DNA from: Corydoras sp. C115
Taxonomy: Eukaryota > Chordata > Actinopteri > Siluriformes > Callichthyidae
Assembly (NCBI GenBank): GCA_019802505.1
Contig: JAFMOC010000037.1
Coordinates: 5,129,501-5,193,500 of the forward strand
Direction of reading: 5' to 3'
DNA length: 64,000 bases
Shown: positions 38,482 through 51,454 of the stretch, one piece after another
Position numbering within the stretch: the first letter of the stretch is position 1
Layout of the letters: each line of letters starts with the position of its first letter
Made by a program: the position numbers and the translations under genes
The notes under the pieces: model-generated
The model's input: the letters and a program-made list of their open reading frames with translations, nothing else
The model's database searches: none
What the model was told of the DNA's origin: nothing

Positions 38482-38826
38482 CATTATCCGCTTTATCCTA
38501 TATTAGGGTCGCGGGGGGGTTCCCCATGCCCATCCAGGGGAGAACGTTTCGGGCGCTGGGCAGATACACCAGGACAGGGTGTCAATCTATCGCTGGGCAC
38601 ACACTCACACACATAGACATGCACACAAACACACTCTACATGGGGCAATTTGGAGAACTCGATTGACTTGATCCATGTTTTTGGACTGTGGGAGGAAACC
38701 GAAGAACCCGGAGGAAACCCACGCGGACACGGGGAGAACATGGAAACTCCACCCAGATGGGGATTCGAACCGGGAATCCCTAGTGCTGAGAGGCGAACGT
38801 GCTAACCACTAAGCCACCATGCCGCC
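38482..38826 (-). mobile_element. tRNA-like SINE, copy 5, inside a (TA)n array
   Basis: Near-consensus copy in reverse orientation, directly bounded by long (TA)n on both sides, so a duplication cannot be resolved. Confidence 0.85.
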
Positions 38827-38830
<4 letters not shown>

Positions 38831-38921
<91 letters not shown>

Positions 38922-38942
38922 GTATATGTATATACATATATA
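38831..38942 (+). repeat. (TA)n array, right of SINE copy 5
   Basis: Alternating TA that turns into TATATG units at the far end. Confidence 0.95.
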
Positions 38943-41807
38943 TGGTGATCTATATAAAAAAAGTATTTAAAGTTTCTGCTTATCTAACTTTGTGAACTGA
39001 TATCATTTGCAGGAGCAGGATAGAGCTTTCCTCTATTATTTCCTCAAGGTCTGGGTTCGTTTCCTCAGTGCAGGTTGTGAGCAACCTTTGGTCTGAAACT
39101 TTTTCCGGTTGAGGTTTTGCTTTTTGCTGAATTAACTAAGGACCCACCACAACCTCAAAAAGGATAAAGTGATTGCAAGAGATGAAAGAATAAATGAAAA
39201 ATGTACCGACATGTAAAATGGATGCAGGTGTTTCTTTCAGCTAGCCATAAAGAATGTGGATATAGCAGGTTGAATCTGCTCCTTGTAATGGACCCAGCAG
39301 AAAATCTCAACACCCTCATTCATCTCCCTTTGTCTCAATCCTTTCTATTTTATTCCTTTCCTCTTTCCTTCCCTGATCATTTTTCATTTTTCCCTGACAG
39401 ACTGTGGCTTAACAGCCAGCATGGCCCATTTTATTTTCATTTGGTTCAGTCAAAGCTGAAGTGTTGCTGAACTAAAATGCATCTTTATGGTGCCATCTGT
39501 AGAAAACATTGCAGGCTAATGTCAGCCCTAGTACCACCCAAACATTACACCTGCAATGGTCACACAATATCACATGCACAGATGATGGACTTCTTTGTTC
39601 TGCTGTGCCATTTGCACAACCTGGATCAGGGCAAAATGAAAGGTTTTTGCTCATAAATATGGTTCCATAGTGCCAGCACAAAAACTCACTAGAGAGACCT
39701 TGACTGGCTTTGGTGGAGCAGAGCAGCTTGAACCCTGTGTGAGATCATGTCTTAGGCATGCTGGAATACCACAAAGAATGCTAACCCTCAATACACACAA
39801 AGAATAACATAAGATCCCTTTCCTGCTCTCTCACTGGTGAAAGTGTGATAGAGAGGAAAGAAATACTGAGAAGGAAGCTAAGGGTATTTATTTACTCTGG
39901 TTACATGATGAGGTTTATATTGAACCAAGGCCCAATAATAATTCAGAGCATTAACTCTAAATAGCCACAGAATCACATAAATGTCTGCATTTTAATCACA
40001 ACACTTTTCCAAACAACAATCTCTCTTTTTTATGTTTTTTCTTGTGAAGCGGGTAAGACTCTTCTCATAATGTACATTAAACTCAACCAATGTGGATTTA
40101 AAAACACAAGATTGCATAACTCCCTAATTCTATCACAAAACTTTCCATACCGAGATTTACTTCTGAAGCTTGGAAGTTTCATATTTAAACAATAGCAATT
40201 GGCTGACAATGTCTGGGTCCATTTAGTCAATATTAGAAACCTAAGTAATACAAACTGTGCATTATATCTACAATAATCCACCTTTAATAAAAACCATAAG
40301 TGCCCTGACTGCATGCTATGTATTATATTTGAACTAAAGAGGAAGGCAGAACTTAATTTTCTGCTGAAAGGACGATTGTATTTCAGTCACTTCATGTCAA
40401 ATTTACGGAATATCACCAGTAGCCTTGGGTTAACGATGGATGATGGCTATCCATTTCATTTGTAGCTACAATACATTATAAAAATACAGGTAAAATAAAA
40501 AGTCAATTTTCAAGATACCATGCTCATGATCAATGTTTTAATTAATGGACCACAAAAAACTTAATGTGTACTTTTTAAGACCAAAACATAAACGCCTATA
40601 TGTTATCAAGCTGCATATAAAATAGTATTACCAAAGAGTAATGCGCCTTGGCAGCCATATACACCTAAACAAGTGAATCAATCTTATCCATCAATTATGC
40701 TTACATTAATTTTCTTTATGTTCATAAAACAGTCAATATATTTCCCATTAAAAATCTTACTTATATTGAGTTGTTAGAACACTGAAGTACTAATACTTTG
40801 CATCCCTGCATAATGCACATACAATAAGAAGTAGAATTTGTGCAAATCTGTGTTTTCTAAATTGCTCTGTAGAATGTGGATAAAAAATAGTACACAAATT
40901 TACTCTAAATATACTTTTTAATCTTAAAATTCAATATAAAATTAAATATGCAATATAAACTGTTTTTAATAAGAATTAGACAAATACATTTATAAGAGTA
41001 ACTCTGGTTTACTAGTTTATTTTTCGGGAGAAGCTGGAGACAGGAAATTTTATCACAAACCAAGACTTGAAGGTGTATAAGCTTGAATACTGAATATTGC
41101 TGCCCCTTTGAACAGTATTATGAACAGTGGTGAAATCTGGTAGACAGATTAATGGAAAGTCTGCTGATAAAAAAATAAGCAGACTTCTCCTAATTCACCA
41201 AGTCTGCATTTAAAGGACTTTAATATAACCAGTGGTTTGAAGTTTGTTTGTTTTATTTAAATATACATAATTTTTGTCCAATTTTCAGTATGAACTACTG
41301 GATTAATATTCATTTACTGTCAGTTTCATCCAAGTTGTCTACCATATTGGAGTTTGTGTACAAGTTTAGAAATGCACTACAGTGAACAGATTTAAAATAG
41401 ATGATCTTTGGACCATAAATAAAATATCTTTTCCTGAAGTAGAAATCTAGTGTTACTGATGTATTAAAGGTCAAATTAATTTGCACACATAACTTGTGAA
41501 CCGAATGCTGATTTGGCTCATAAAGCCAAAAGTACTCACACAGCCATATATTACATAGGAATAAATAAAAATGTAAATAACCATAAGTTAGCAAAAAGTA
41601 TCCAAACAGCCAAACTACACAGGTTAATAAAAGGTTTGATAGGCAAACTGCATAGCTATATGTATTGGTTCAAAAAAAAAGTACAAATAGCTATTCATAT
41701 TGGTACAGATGAACTCTACATTATTCTACAGAAAAATATATTTAAATATTGCATGGGATTACATAAAGGGCAGAGTTAATTACAGCTCTTTATATTTTTT
41801 ATAGCTG

Positions 41808-41810
<3 letters not shown>
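38943..41810. other. Intergenic AT-rich DNA
   Basis: Nothing is recognisable between the (TA)n arrays and the (ATT)n/SINE block. Confidence 0.5.

Positions 41811-41849
<39 letters not shown>
41811..41849 (+). repeat. (ATT)13 array
   Basis: Uninterrupted trinucleotide array left of SINE copy 6. Confidence 0.95.
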
Positions 41850-42195
41850 GGCGGCACGGTGGCTTAGTGGTTAGCACGTTCGCCTCTAAGCACTAGGGAT
41901 TCCCGGTTCGAATCCCCATCTGGGTGGATTTTCCATGTTCTCCCCGTGTCTGCGTGGGTTTCCTCCGGGTTCTCCGGTTTCCTACCACAGTCCAAAAACA
42001 TGGATCAAGTCAACTGAATTCTCAAAATTGCCCCATGTAGAGTGTGTCTGTGTGAGTGAGTGTGTGACCAGCGATGGATTGGCGCCCTGTCCTGGGTCTA
42101 TCTGCCCGGCATCTGGGATGTTCTCCCCTGGATGAGCATGGGGGCCCCACCGCGACCCTAGTAGAGGATAAAGCGGGAGATAATGAATGAATGAA
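41850..42195 (+). mobile_element. tRNA-like SINE, copy 6, inside an (ATT)n array
   Basis: Near-consensus copy bounded by (ATT)n on both sides (41811-41849 and 42196-42241). Confidence 0.85.
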
Positions 42196-42198
42196 TTA

Positions 42199-42241
<43 letters not shown>
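42196..42241 (+). repeat. (ATT)n array
   Basis: Trinucleotide array right of SINE copy 6. Confidence 0.95.
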
Positions 42242-42243
<2 letters not shown>

Positions 42244-45200
42244 GCAAGTTCATCACAGGGGTCAACACATCTTTTAGTGGTTCTGAATGAAGCCCACAGA
42301 TCTAACCTTTTAAATGTGTTCCCAACCAAACCAACAGTTCAGTTTTTGAGATAATGCTGCATGAGAAAGTATAACTCACAATAAGTGTTTTTATTCATTC
42401 CAAAAATGCCTGTTGTGGTGGAGTTCAGGACTCTGTGGAGATCTTTCATAGTTATTAAAGCCATGACTTTGTGGATGGATGGTGGAGGGGATTACAGACA
42501 TGCTGGAACAGAAAATGGGTCTTCCATAAATTGTTACCACAAACATGGAAACAACATTTTCTTTTGTCTTGTTTGAACATTGTGAACATTAATGTACTCT
42601 GTTCTTTTTGACTTTACAATGAACTTCAAACTTGAACATTGATAAGAAGCATTTACAATAAGCTGAGAATAAACACTCTTTCAGCAGAAGAACAGTTCAA
42701 CAAAAAATGCCAAGATTTGTTACCTTATAAAGACTTACAGACGTGCAGCTTGCACTGACAAACTTTGAAGACAGGCAGCCTGCACCACCCTGGTCCTTAC
42801 TCTCTTTTTTACACATTTCACAACAAACTGCAGCTAATTAGCTTCAAAAAACATTGGAGCAAATTTTCCAACTGCCAATGAAAAGCAGTAACTGGAAAAA
42901 AAACATTTGCCTTAGGCTGCAGTTCTGGTGGCCAAGCTGGCGCTTTAGTATGGCATTGATCCACCATGTAGTACAAAATGCGCCGCGTGCTGCTTGAAGT
43001 TGCCATGCCATCCATGCAATGTGTTTTTTATTAGACAAATGATTGTATAATGGCTGGTTGACAGGGCCATGTTCAAAGTGTTTAAAAGTTTTTAAAAGGT
43101 TTGGGCTTCAGATATCGAAAGCTGACACCAGCACACAAAATGTCATACTATTGCAATTTTCCACCTCACACAGTGATAAATCGCCCATCAGATGTTGAAC
43201 TAAATTAAACATCAATCGCTCTCTACAAGAACAAGTTTAGACTAGAAAACTTCAAATAAATAAATCAATTAATTAAAAATTTAATTACCAAATAAGGACT
43301 TGGCTCTAAAAAGTACAAGTCAGAGTAAGGGCTAATATATTATTATTAGAAGTCACTTACTATAAGATTTTATTATTTTGTGAAAGAACTCAGATGACCG
43401 ATTACACTCTGTAGAGGTTTTACACATATAAGCAGAATTTATTGCTCATGCTGCTGTTAGTGCTATTTTTTTTTTGAATAACCAATAAATTCACCCCCCC
43501 AAAGAAGCGAATCAGATATTGCAAGAATTTTCTTCACTGTCATTCTTTTTTAGCCAATGTCAGTAGCTGCATTGATTGTTTTAAAAAATAAACCTAAAAA
43601 TAGTATCCAAGAAAAATTAGAGCACAATTTTATAGTCAGTCTAACCAAACAGATGGCTCGGTCCAATAATATTAATAGTTTATTTTTTACATGTAATTTT
43701 TACATTTGTTAAGGATGTTCTATAAAAATGTTCTATAACAAGAATTCGATTAAGTCGTCAGGTGAGCTACAGATGACATCTTTGTGAAGAACCCTAAATG
43801 AAACAGCCATGGGCAAAAGTGACAGGCAACAGATTTAAAACACATAACATGCCCACAAAGCAAAATATTATGTGATACCAGATGGGATTATTCAAATCTC
43901 GTACTTTACAAGCATGACTAACACCTGGACTCAATTCTGCGAGACCCAGAATGGACAGATGCAAACACATAAGTAACCATTTGGTGGTATCGTCTCTGGA
44001 CCGTTTTAATATTGAAGTAGCTAAAATGACACGCACCTCTTAACACTTAACCGGTTTCCTAAGTGAGCAGTTTCATCTCATCATATTATTGGTTCTTTCT
44101 CTGAGTTTCTATGTTTTACATACAAGTCCAAAGCAAGTCTACATTAAATCATCTATAAAGATGTCATCGAGGGAGAAACACACTGATGGCAAAGTGAATA
44201 AATAATGTACTGATCAACTGATCAGATTCAGGGAGCATATATCAGAGTTGCCTAGATTTAATCATGTACCCCAATGTTTGCATTAGTGATTCATACAATT
44301 TAAATGCAAAGCAGATGCTGGGCCATTTTAAATAAGATATAAAGCATTCACCAGCACACATACACATTCAAGTGGCCAGTCCTGCCACAGCTGCAGTCCG
44401 ACTCAGAGGTGTTTGGGCCATAAACAGCCTTGCAGCTCAGATTTTTCAGAAGCACGTGAGGGGAACCAGAAAGGGAGTCCAAACACGTGCTCGTCTCCTT
44501 CATTCTGTTCTTTTCCCCTCGCTCGCCTGCCTTCCTTTCAATTGAGTAAAAATATGAAAACCAGACCGTTTTGGAATACTTCATGAAATCAGATGACAAT
44601 TATGTTTATGTTTATACACATGAGCTAAATGAAAAGTCTGCACACAACATGTCCATGATCTTTGATCTTTGGCTTTCAGCACAATCAGACTGAAATACAG
44701 AGTTCCTTGTGTTAAGAATAGGTCAGAATCAAGCCTCTAAAATCAGACCCAGTTGCATGCCTTAACTATTTGACTTATACTTTCATACCCCTGAATAGTA
44801 GCACTACCTGGCATGTTGATACGACAGTCTTCACATGGACTTCCAATTCTTTGGGATCAATTCACGGTCCATAACGTTCATCTGCAAATTTCACCCTTCC
44901 ATTAGACACTTTAAACTGTATGGTAAAATTTACCATCAAGCAACACCAAGAAACTGTCTAAATATCTCTGGAAGATCTTTGAGTTTCAGAATATTATATT
45001 CAAGGGCAGAAATCCTTGTTGTGGTGGGGTGTCGGAGGCAAGATGTCGCCTTCAGTCATCTGTGTAGTATATAGAGATCTGTCAATGTTGACCTTAATAC
45101 ATGACTTTGCAAAGTTTAACTTAAAATGCAATACATAACAGATATTAAGCTTAAGTTGTAACACTTACTAAAATAAAACACAGTGGTTTAAATGCCATGT

Positions 45201-47676
45201 GGAGGCTTATTTGGGTACCATTTGTAAGGGAGATGTGATTTGACAGGTTGCCCCACCAATAGGAATACGTTACTGTGGATTTTCCCCAGCATGCCAAGTT
45301 GTTTTATTTGGTGTAGTTTGTTTTTTACTCTCTTTTGTTATCTTATTGGGCATCCCCCTTTAGTTTATGCTTCAAACCTTTCTTACTGCTTGTCCTGCAA
45401 CAAAAAAGTAAACCTAGTGATAAAAGAAAGATTTAACTAAATACAGAACGGTGGATCTAGCCTGCTTTTGGGCTTGTGTTGATGAAAAATTTTTAATGGA
45501 TTCCAAGCTATACCAGCAAATACTGGAAGCATATGTCAATGTGTGTAGAAAGGCAGAAGCTGAAAGGGAAATGGCTTCAACATGATGAAGATCTGAAACA
45601 TACTTAAAAATCCCCCAAGCAGGACAAATGCTAAACAAGTAGTGACAATCCATAGAAATTTCAGAACTTTAGGCCTTCTACAAATAAGAGCAGGACAAAA
45701 TACTGTGTTATTTATTAATGATGCCCAAAATTTCTTGTCACTATATACATATATTTTACACAAACTCACAAACACATATATATATATATTGACTTAAACA
45801 TTGCAAACAGATGTGAAAATGGAAATGCAGAAACTAAAAACCAGGACCAATTACATGCTTCACACTTTACAGTTCTTCACTTCTACACTTTTCACAATGA
45901 TTTTAAGCAATAATAGGTACATTCCACCAGAATGGAATTTGATGGAAAATCAATTAGAAATTCAATAATAAGACTCTAAAAATGAAAATGGTTTTAGTGC
46001 ATATTTTGGATATTTTAGCAATAGCTGTAAAGGTTGTACTTATAAATCAGTAGTGATTCTTACAAAGTATTATGTAAGAGGTTTGGCATCCCTGGTGAAA
46101 TTATTTTTTTATTGATTTTGTGAGTGAAAATATGTTGAACCGTTTTCTGCAAGTTATGCATATTTTGAAGGATAACTTCAAATTTTTGTAACACTGCCCA
46201 TATTTTTAATATGTTTTGTGCCTGTTATTTTCCCTAGAGTCAAAAAAAGTATTTCCAAAGTACTGCAAAATATTCTGGCATTACTTCGGAAACAGACTTC
46301 TTTATGAAATCTGTCTTTTGCATGCTTTAGAAAAAAAAGCACCCCATTAACATGGGCTGCTGTGTCTCGTGATAATACAATGACTGCGACATCATTTATA
46401 CTGTTTCTTTCTAGCTACAGAGGTAAACATCCACAGGTCTACATCTGTAAAGATCATTTCCATGTTAACAGATACTTATTTTAAGTCTGTCAGCATGAGG
46501 TTTCATTTTACTCAAGTTTGCTTTCATTATTATGTTGCACAGCCATTTTGATTTTTTGGTTTAAGGTTATAACTCACTTCATTCATTTCAATAATTTTTC
46601 TGCTTAGAAAAAAAACAAAATAATAATGATAAACAGGACCCCAGTCAAAACATCGCAAAATTTATGTTTGATGCTGGCTATTTACAAAATATTTATTTGT
46701 GATTTACAAAATATTTGTTTGTGATATAAACACACACATTCTAATCATATTCTTGATGGAGATGGTATTAATTTAATACCAACTACCAGTGTAGTTAAAG
46801 CAGCTATGTTTAAAGCTTCCATTTAAGAATTCATTTTGATTCATGGGTTTATCAACTTCAAACATTGATGTAATGCCCAAATATAAACATCTAAACATCA
46901 GCAGTTGAAAATTACATCATGTACAGACTTTCACACAAAGCCACACACAAACCAGCAATATTTCATGAGCAAAAGCCGAATTGTGGGAGAGAATGTGCGC
47001 TGCTGCCAATACCAAGAAAGGGACAAAACCATGTGTTAGAAAGTCTGTAGAGGTGACCTGAAAAAATATATAATTTTCCAGCTAAAAGATGGTATTCTAC
47101 TGCTGGAGAAATCAGAGAATTAGTCATTCATGTTCTGCTTTTGTCATTTGCTTCATTATGGCTGGGATCTGTTCCTGGAAATGAGTATGTGCAGTCTAAC
47201 ATTTGCACAAACAGCTTCTTAAGTTCCTTAAAAAGCTGCCATAATTTCTTTACTATTCAGTTATTTTGTTGAAAATAATACTTTTTTTAAAACCATTGAG
47301 ATGAATTGGTTAAAGACAGTGAAATATGTTCACAAATGCATCACTGAAGAAGAGCTAGCAATGTGCCAATGTACTGTGTCCCTTATATACTTATACATCA
47401 GAGTCAACTCCCCAACATGTAGTAAATGAGCTGAGACACTCTACCAGATGTGATAGAACAGAGAAAACCCAGACCAAGGGTTTAAAAAACTTCTAACACA
47501 GAGGTTGAGCTTATTTGGCTAGACATGGCCGGAAGCAGGCTTTCACTGATTAAACTGTAAGCAGAGGTATGAAGTAACACTCTACATTTATGCTGGTAGA
47601 TTTACAGAAAGAAATGTGAAAGGTTTTTTCCCCCCTTTGGCAAGAAGGTACACAAGAGAATCAACTTTATGCACTG
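42242..47676. other. Intergenic AT-rich DNA
   Basis: No supported gene. A slightly GC-richer stretch at about 44370-44540 has an open minus frame but no splice context or family likeness. Confidence 0.5.
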
Positions 47677-47760
47677 CCTCGCAAAAAGTAATGTTGCACT
47701 GTCAATATTCTGTTGGACCACCTTTAGACTCAAAATTTGTATTTGCCATAACATGGTTTG
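47677..47760 (+). repeat. Tc1-type remnant
   Basis: TTCTGTTGGACCACCTTTAG resembles the 5' flank of a common fish Tc1 transposase region. Confidence 0.35.
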
Positions 47761-50300
47761 AAACGTATACAAAGGATTAGATGTTATCGATAATGTTAAA
47801 ACATTTCTTTCTGATTAGAATTGCATTCGGAGGTGATCAAGATATGGTATTGATGATTGAATAGACAATCCACTCCATAAAACCTTCTCTAGAACATCTT
47901 AAACCTTCGAAGAACAGGAGCCAGTGTCCTCATGCTTCTTAAATTACACTTTGATTCCAATGTACAGTATATAAATATCGTTAAGTATGTGCCATCAGAT
48001 GAGGAAAGTCCAATGGGGTACTCTGATCCTTTAATAAATTTAGATTCAGTTGACTTTATTTCATATTTCATTTATTACATTGATAAAAAACTTGGATGAG
48101 CCATAACCTCAACTTCAAAATCTTAAGACTTAATGGTCTAAGTCATAGTGTTTTTCAATGATATTGAATATACAGATTAATGCCAATGTAGTGCACATGT
48201 GAATCTTATTGTTTGATTGTATGTAATATTTCAACATGTTTTATCATAAATGCTGATCCATGCACACATGCTAAATGATGAAGTCAAAATGAAAAATGAG
48301 CTGTGTGTGTTATTTGTTTTCCTCTTATTTGCCAAATAACTGTACGGATAAACATTTATCAATACAATATCAACTGTTTAGAAACATTCCTTATGTCAAA
48401 AAATATCTGTGATCAGGAATGTACAAATGAATATATTAAACATTGCTTTATTAGAAAATGTCACCATATTCTACTATAAACAAATCACATTGCAAGTACA
48501 AAAACATTCCGTGAATTCAACATTTTATAATTGCAGATTTTGTAACTAGTCGAGTCTAATTATGTCTTCAAAATGAGTATTTACAAATTGTTTACAACCA
48601 TAATTTAATGTCTGATTTTGTACAGATCTATGATCTAACTATTAGACTAAGTAAATCATTTAAAAATGAACCAGACAACAACAGAAATATTCACCAACCA
48701 AACCTTATTCTTACATAACCATTACTTCCAATATATTTAGTTTATTTTAATGTATACCAAGAATCAATAAAACTATTTGAAATTATGTAATCAAAAATAA
48801 TATTAAGGTATTAAAAAATAGAAAATCCAGTTACTGTAAAAGTAAAATGTAAAGTCCATGACTGACTACGTAATGGGTTATATGCATAGATATAATAGAT
48901 ATTTATAGAGGAGCTGTAACTGCATAAAGGCCTTTATACTGAGGTTCTAAATGAATGTGTGAGATCCAGTTCTGTAATGTGTGCCAAACCATTTTAGGTT
49001 TTCAAAAAATGTCACCATTCTATGTCAGGTGCAGCCAGTTGAAAACATTTAGCATACAAAGTTGCACAAAGACCATTAAAATACGTAAAACAGCAAAAAT
49101 AGCCTAAACTGAAAGAAGGCACTGTCATGTCAAAAGTGAAACCGAAAAATATGGAAATACAGCAATTAACAAAAACAATATTTGAAATTGGTAGACAGAA
49201 TAGTTTGTAAAAAGGTAAATAAATAAGTGATAGAATAAAATCATGCTGATATCTAAGAATTACATATTTATAAGCTTGTTATTAAATTTGTTTTTTTGTG
49301 AGAATTAATATGAAGGTTGTCCTTTTTACAGCTATAACTTCTCTCTGTAAAGACAGCCATTCAGTAGACAATGCATCTGTATGAATTTGTAACTAATCGT
49401 AGTATTTTTAGGTTCAGGCATTGATGGAGTAAATATTTGTCCACCTTACCATAAATAGTGTTTTTTTTGACAATTAAGATATTAAATGTCCTGAAATGCT
49501 GTAATACGTGATTTGACTTCACTGTGACTTATAATAACTGATGAAAAATGCAGCATTTGAACTTTTGGATAATTGAAAATTTGTAAGGATAATGAGCTCA
49601 TAAATGTGTAAGAAATCACCAAATTTTCTTTTGCAATACCAATGGAACACCATTACAAAACAAATGACTTAAACATAAGTAATAAAATAAAACATCTAAA
49701 AAAATCTATTTAAACATTGTTATTCATTAGCTATTGTTACCAATAATACAAACTGGACACCCCCTAGTTCCCACATCCAATACAATTTAAAGCATTTAAT
49801 TAATTGTAAAATAAATACTATACGATATGACCAAATTTATATGGACACCTGATGATACCAGAAGACATTCAATTTAAAATCAAAGACAAGTATGAAACTC
49901 CCTCCTCAAAAATGCAGTCAAACAATAGTGTGGCCAGACACTGATGCGGGACAAAAAAAGCCTTAATAAAAAGCATTTCAGCATCGGCATGCCAGTATTA
50001 CGAAGGTTTTAAATTTGATCAAGGTCAAGGGTTTTGAAGAATTAATTCACAGCTCAATTAACAAAGAACAGTGCAAGAAAGATAATAAAAAGTGCTAATA
50101 CGGTTTCATGAAGCTTAAAATCCCCTAGACTTTATTTACTGCAGCCTTAATATATTAATATTAAAGTAGAATGAGTAGCAACTGTTTGAGTACACAAATA
50201 AATGATTAATGCAAGGTTTAAGGAGTTTTGTGTTTGGAAATTCCTCTAAATCCTGCCTTCAAATTCTGTGGAACATCTTTGAGTTGTTGAAATTATGTAC
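47761..50300. other. Intergenic DNA downstream of impg2
   Basis: Mostly AT-rich. It contains a Tc1-type terminal remnant near 49819-49990. An AATAAA on the minus strand lies just inside impg2-proximal DNA at 50325-50330. Confidence 0.45.
49819..49990 (+). repeat. Tc1-type terminal remnant
   Basis: GACCAAATTTATATGGACAC followed by CTGATGATACCAG resembles the terminal inverted repeat of the family whose transposase piece lies at 52420-52560. Confidence 0.4.
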
Positions 50301-50641
50301 CAGGCTAATTTGTCCTTTTTGCCTTTTATTTGTCTAGAAAAAAATCAAACGCATTATTTCTATTTCTGCAGTTCATATTTTTAGAAGTTTAAAATTGACT
50401 TTCAGAGCAGATTTGTTTATGACCACACCCTTGCAGGACTACAATTTCAAGTCATATTTAAATATGGACTCTATTTATCAATTATTTATAGTATAAATGA
50501 GCTGTAAGAAGTCAAACTCAGCAATGGTTTTCACTTTCGCTGAAGTTTCATGAGAAAATGAATGTTAATCTCAAAAACCTCTGCCACAGTCCACAAACCA
50601 CTCTGACTTAGCACTGCTAGTGGTGATCTTTTGCTTTGGAG

Positions 50642-50673
50642 TCAAGAATCTGAAAGTGATCCCAGATTTCCTG
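50642..50673 (-). CDS. impg2: impg2 candidate terminal coding exon
   Basis: A pyrimidine tract of about 50 nt (minus strand, 50674-50725) ends TCTCAGCAG, the best 3' splice site between the tail exon and the intergenic DNA. Splicing at either AG in the frame set by the tail exon gives eight or nine residues ending LGSLSDS and a stop at 50644-50642. A minus-strand AATAAA lies at 50330-50325. The identity is uncertain: another frame of the same exon looks more like the expected IMPG2 C-terminus. Confidence 0.3.
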
Positions 50674-51405
50674 CTGAGACACACAGAGAGAGAAGAGAAG
50701 AGAGGATAAAAGAGGGATAGAAAAAAGCGTCAAGAGGTGAGACGTTTACATAACCTCAGGCCTGTTTTAGTCTTGATCTCATTGCTCTTTTACTAAATCC
50801 AGCTTAGATTTACTTGAATGACGCCCCAAACATGTTTGAGGAACGTGAAAGATTGTCCATACGTTCAGGCCATCTTTAAAGTAACTGTTATATAACAGCG
50901 ACTCATTTTGAACCTGGAAGGTGAAGGCATTTTTTATGCAAAGATTACAGAAAATAGGCATAAAAGACCTGTCTTTTTTTTTGTTCTCCACAGGGTCAAC
51001 CAAAGTCGAATTTAAGACCAGATGTATGATTTTACATAGCATTTTGCCATTCCAAAATCAGACATGCAACCAAGAGTATGTGAGTTTCACGTGCGCCTCC
51101 CTGATGAACACATAGACCAACACACTACTGCATTACATACATTAACTTCACTGACTCTCCATAATTTACCACAGTGTTATCCCAAAGAAATTCTTTGCTC
51201 ATTCAAATAATTTTGATTCACACCACTCTCTTTTCTGGCACTCCAATTTTGGAATGCACTAAAAATATGTTACATTTATTTTATTTTTCTTAAAGAACCC
51301 CTTTAATGAATTAAATATACCAAATAAAAATAAACATTAGAATGAGTCTTAAAGTGTTCCTAATAATTTTATTTTATCTCTTTCCTCTATTTGTATATGT
51401 TTCTA

Positions 51406-51454
<49 letters not shown>

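Noticed and set aside
38338..38741. Frames of 80-95 codons through the (TA)n and SINE
   Set aside because: Ile-Tyr runs come from (TA)n. The rest is SINE sequence that recurs in similar false frames at every copy.
44348..44599. 83-codon minus frame in a GC-richer patch
   Set aside because: No splice sites, no homology recalled and no neighbouring exon in phase.
50779..51042. 87-codon minus frame as the impg2 C-terminus
   Set aside because: Its end (SKLDLVKEQ) loosely recalls the tail, but there is no acceptor in the right phase and the rest is unlike IMPG2.
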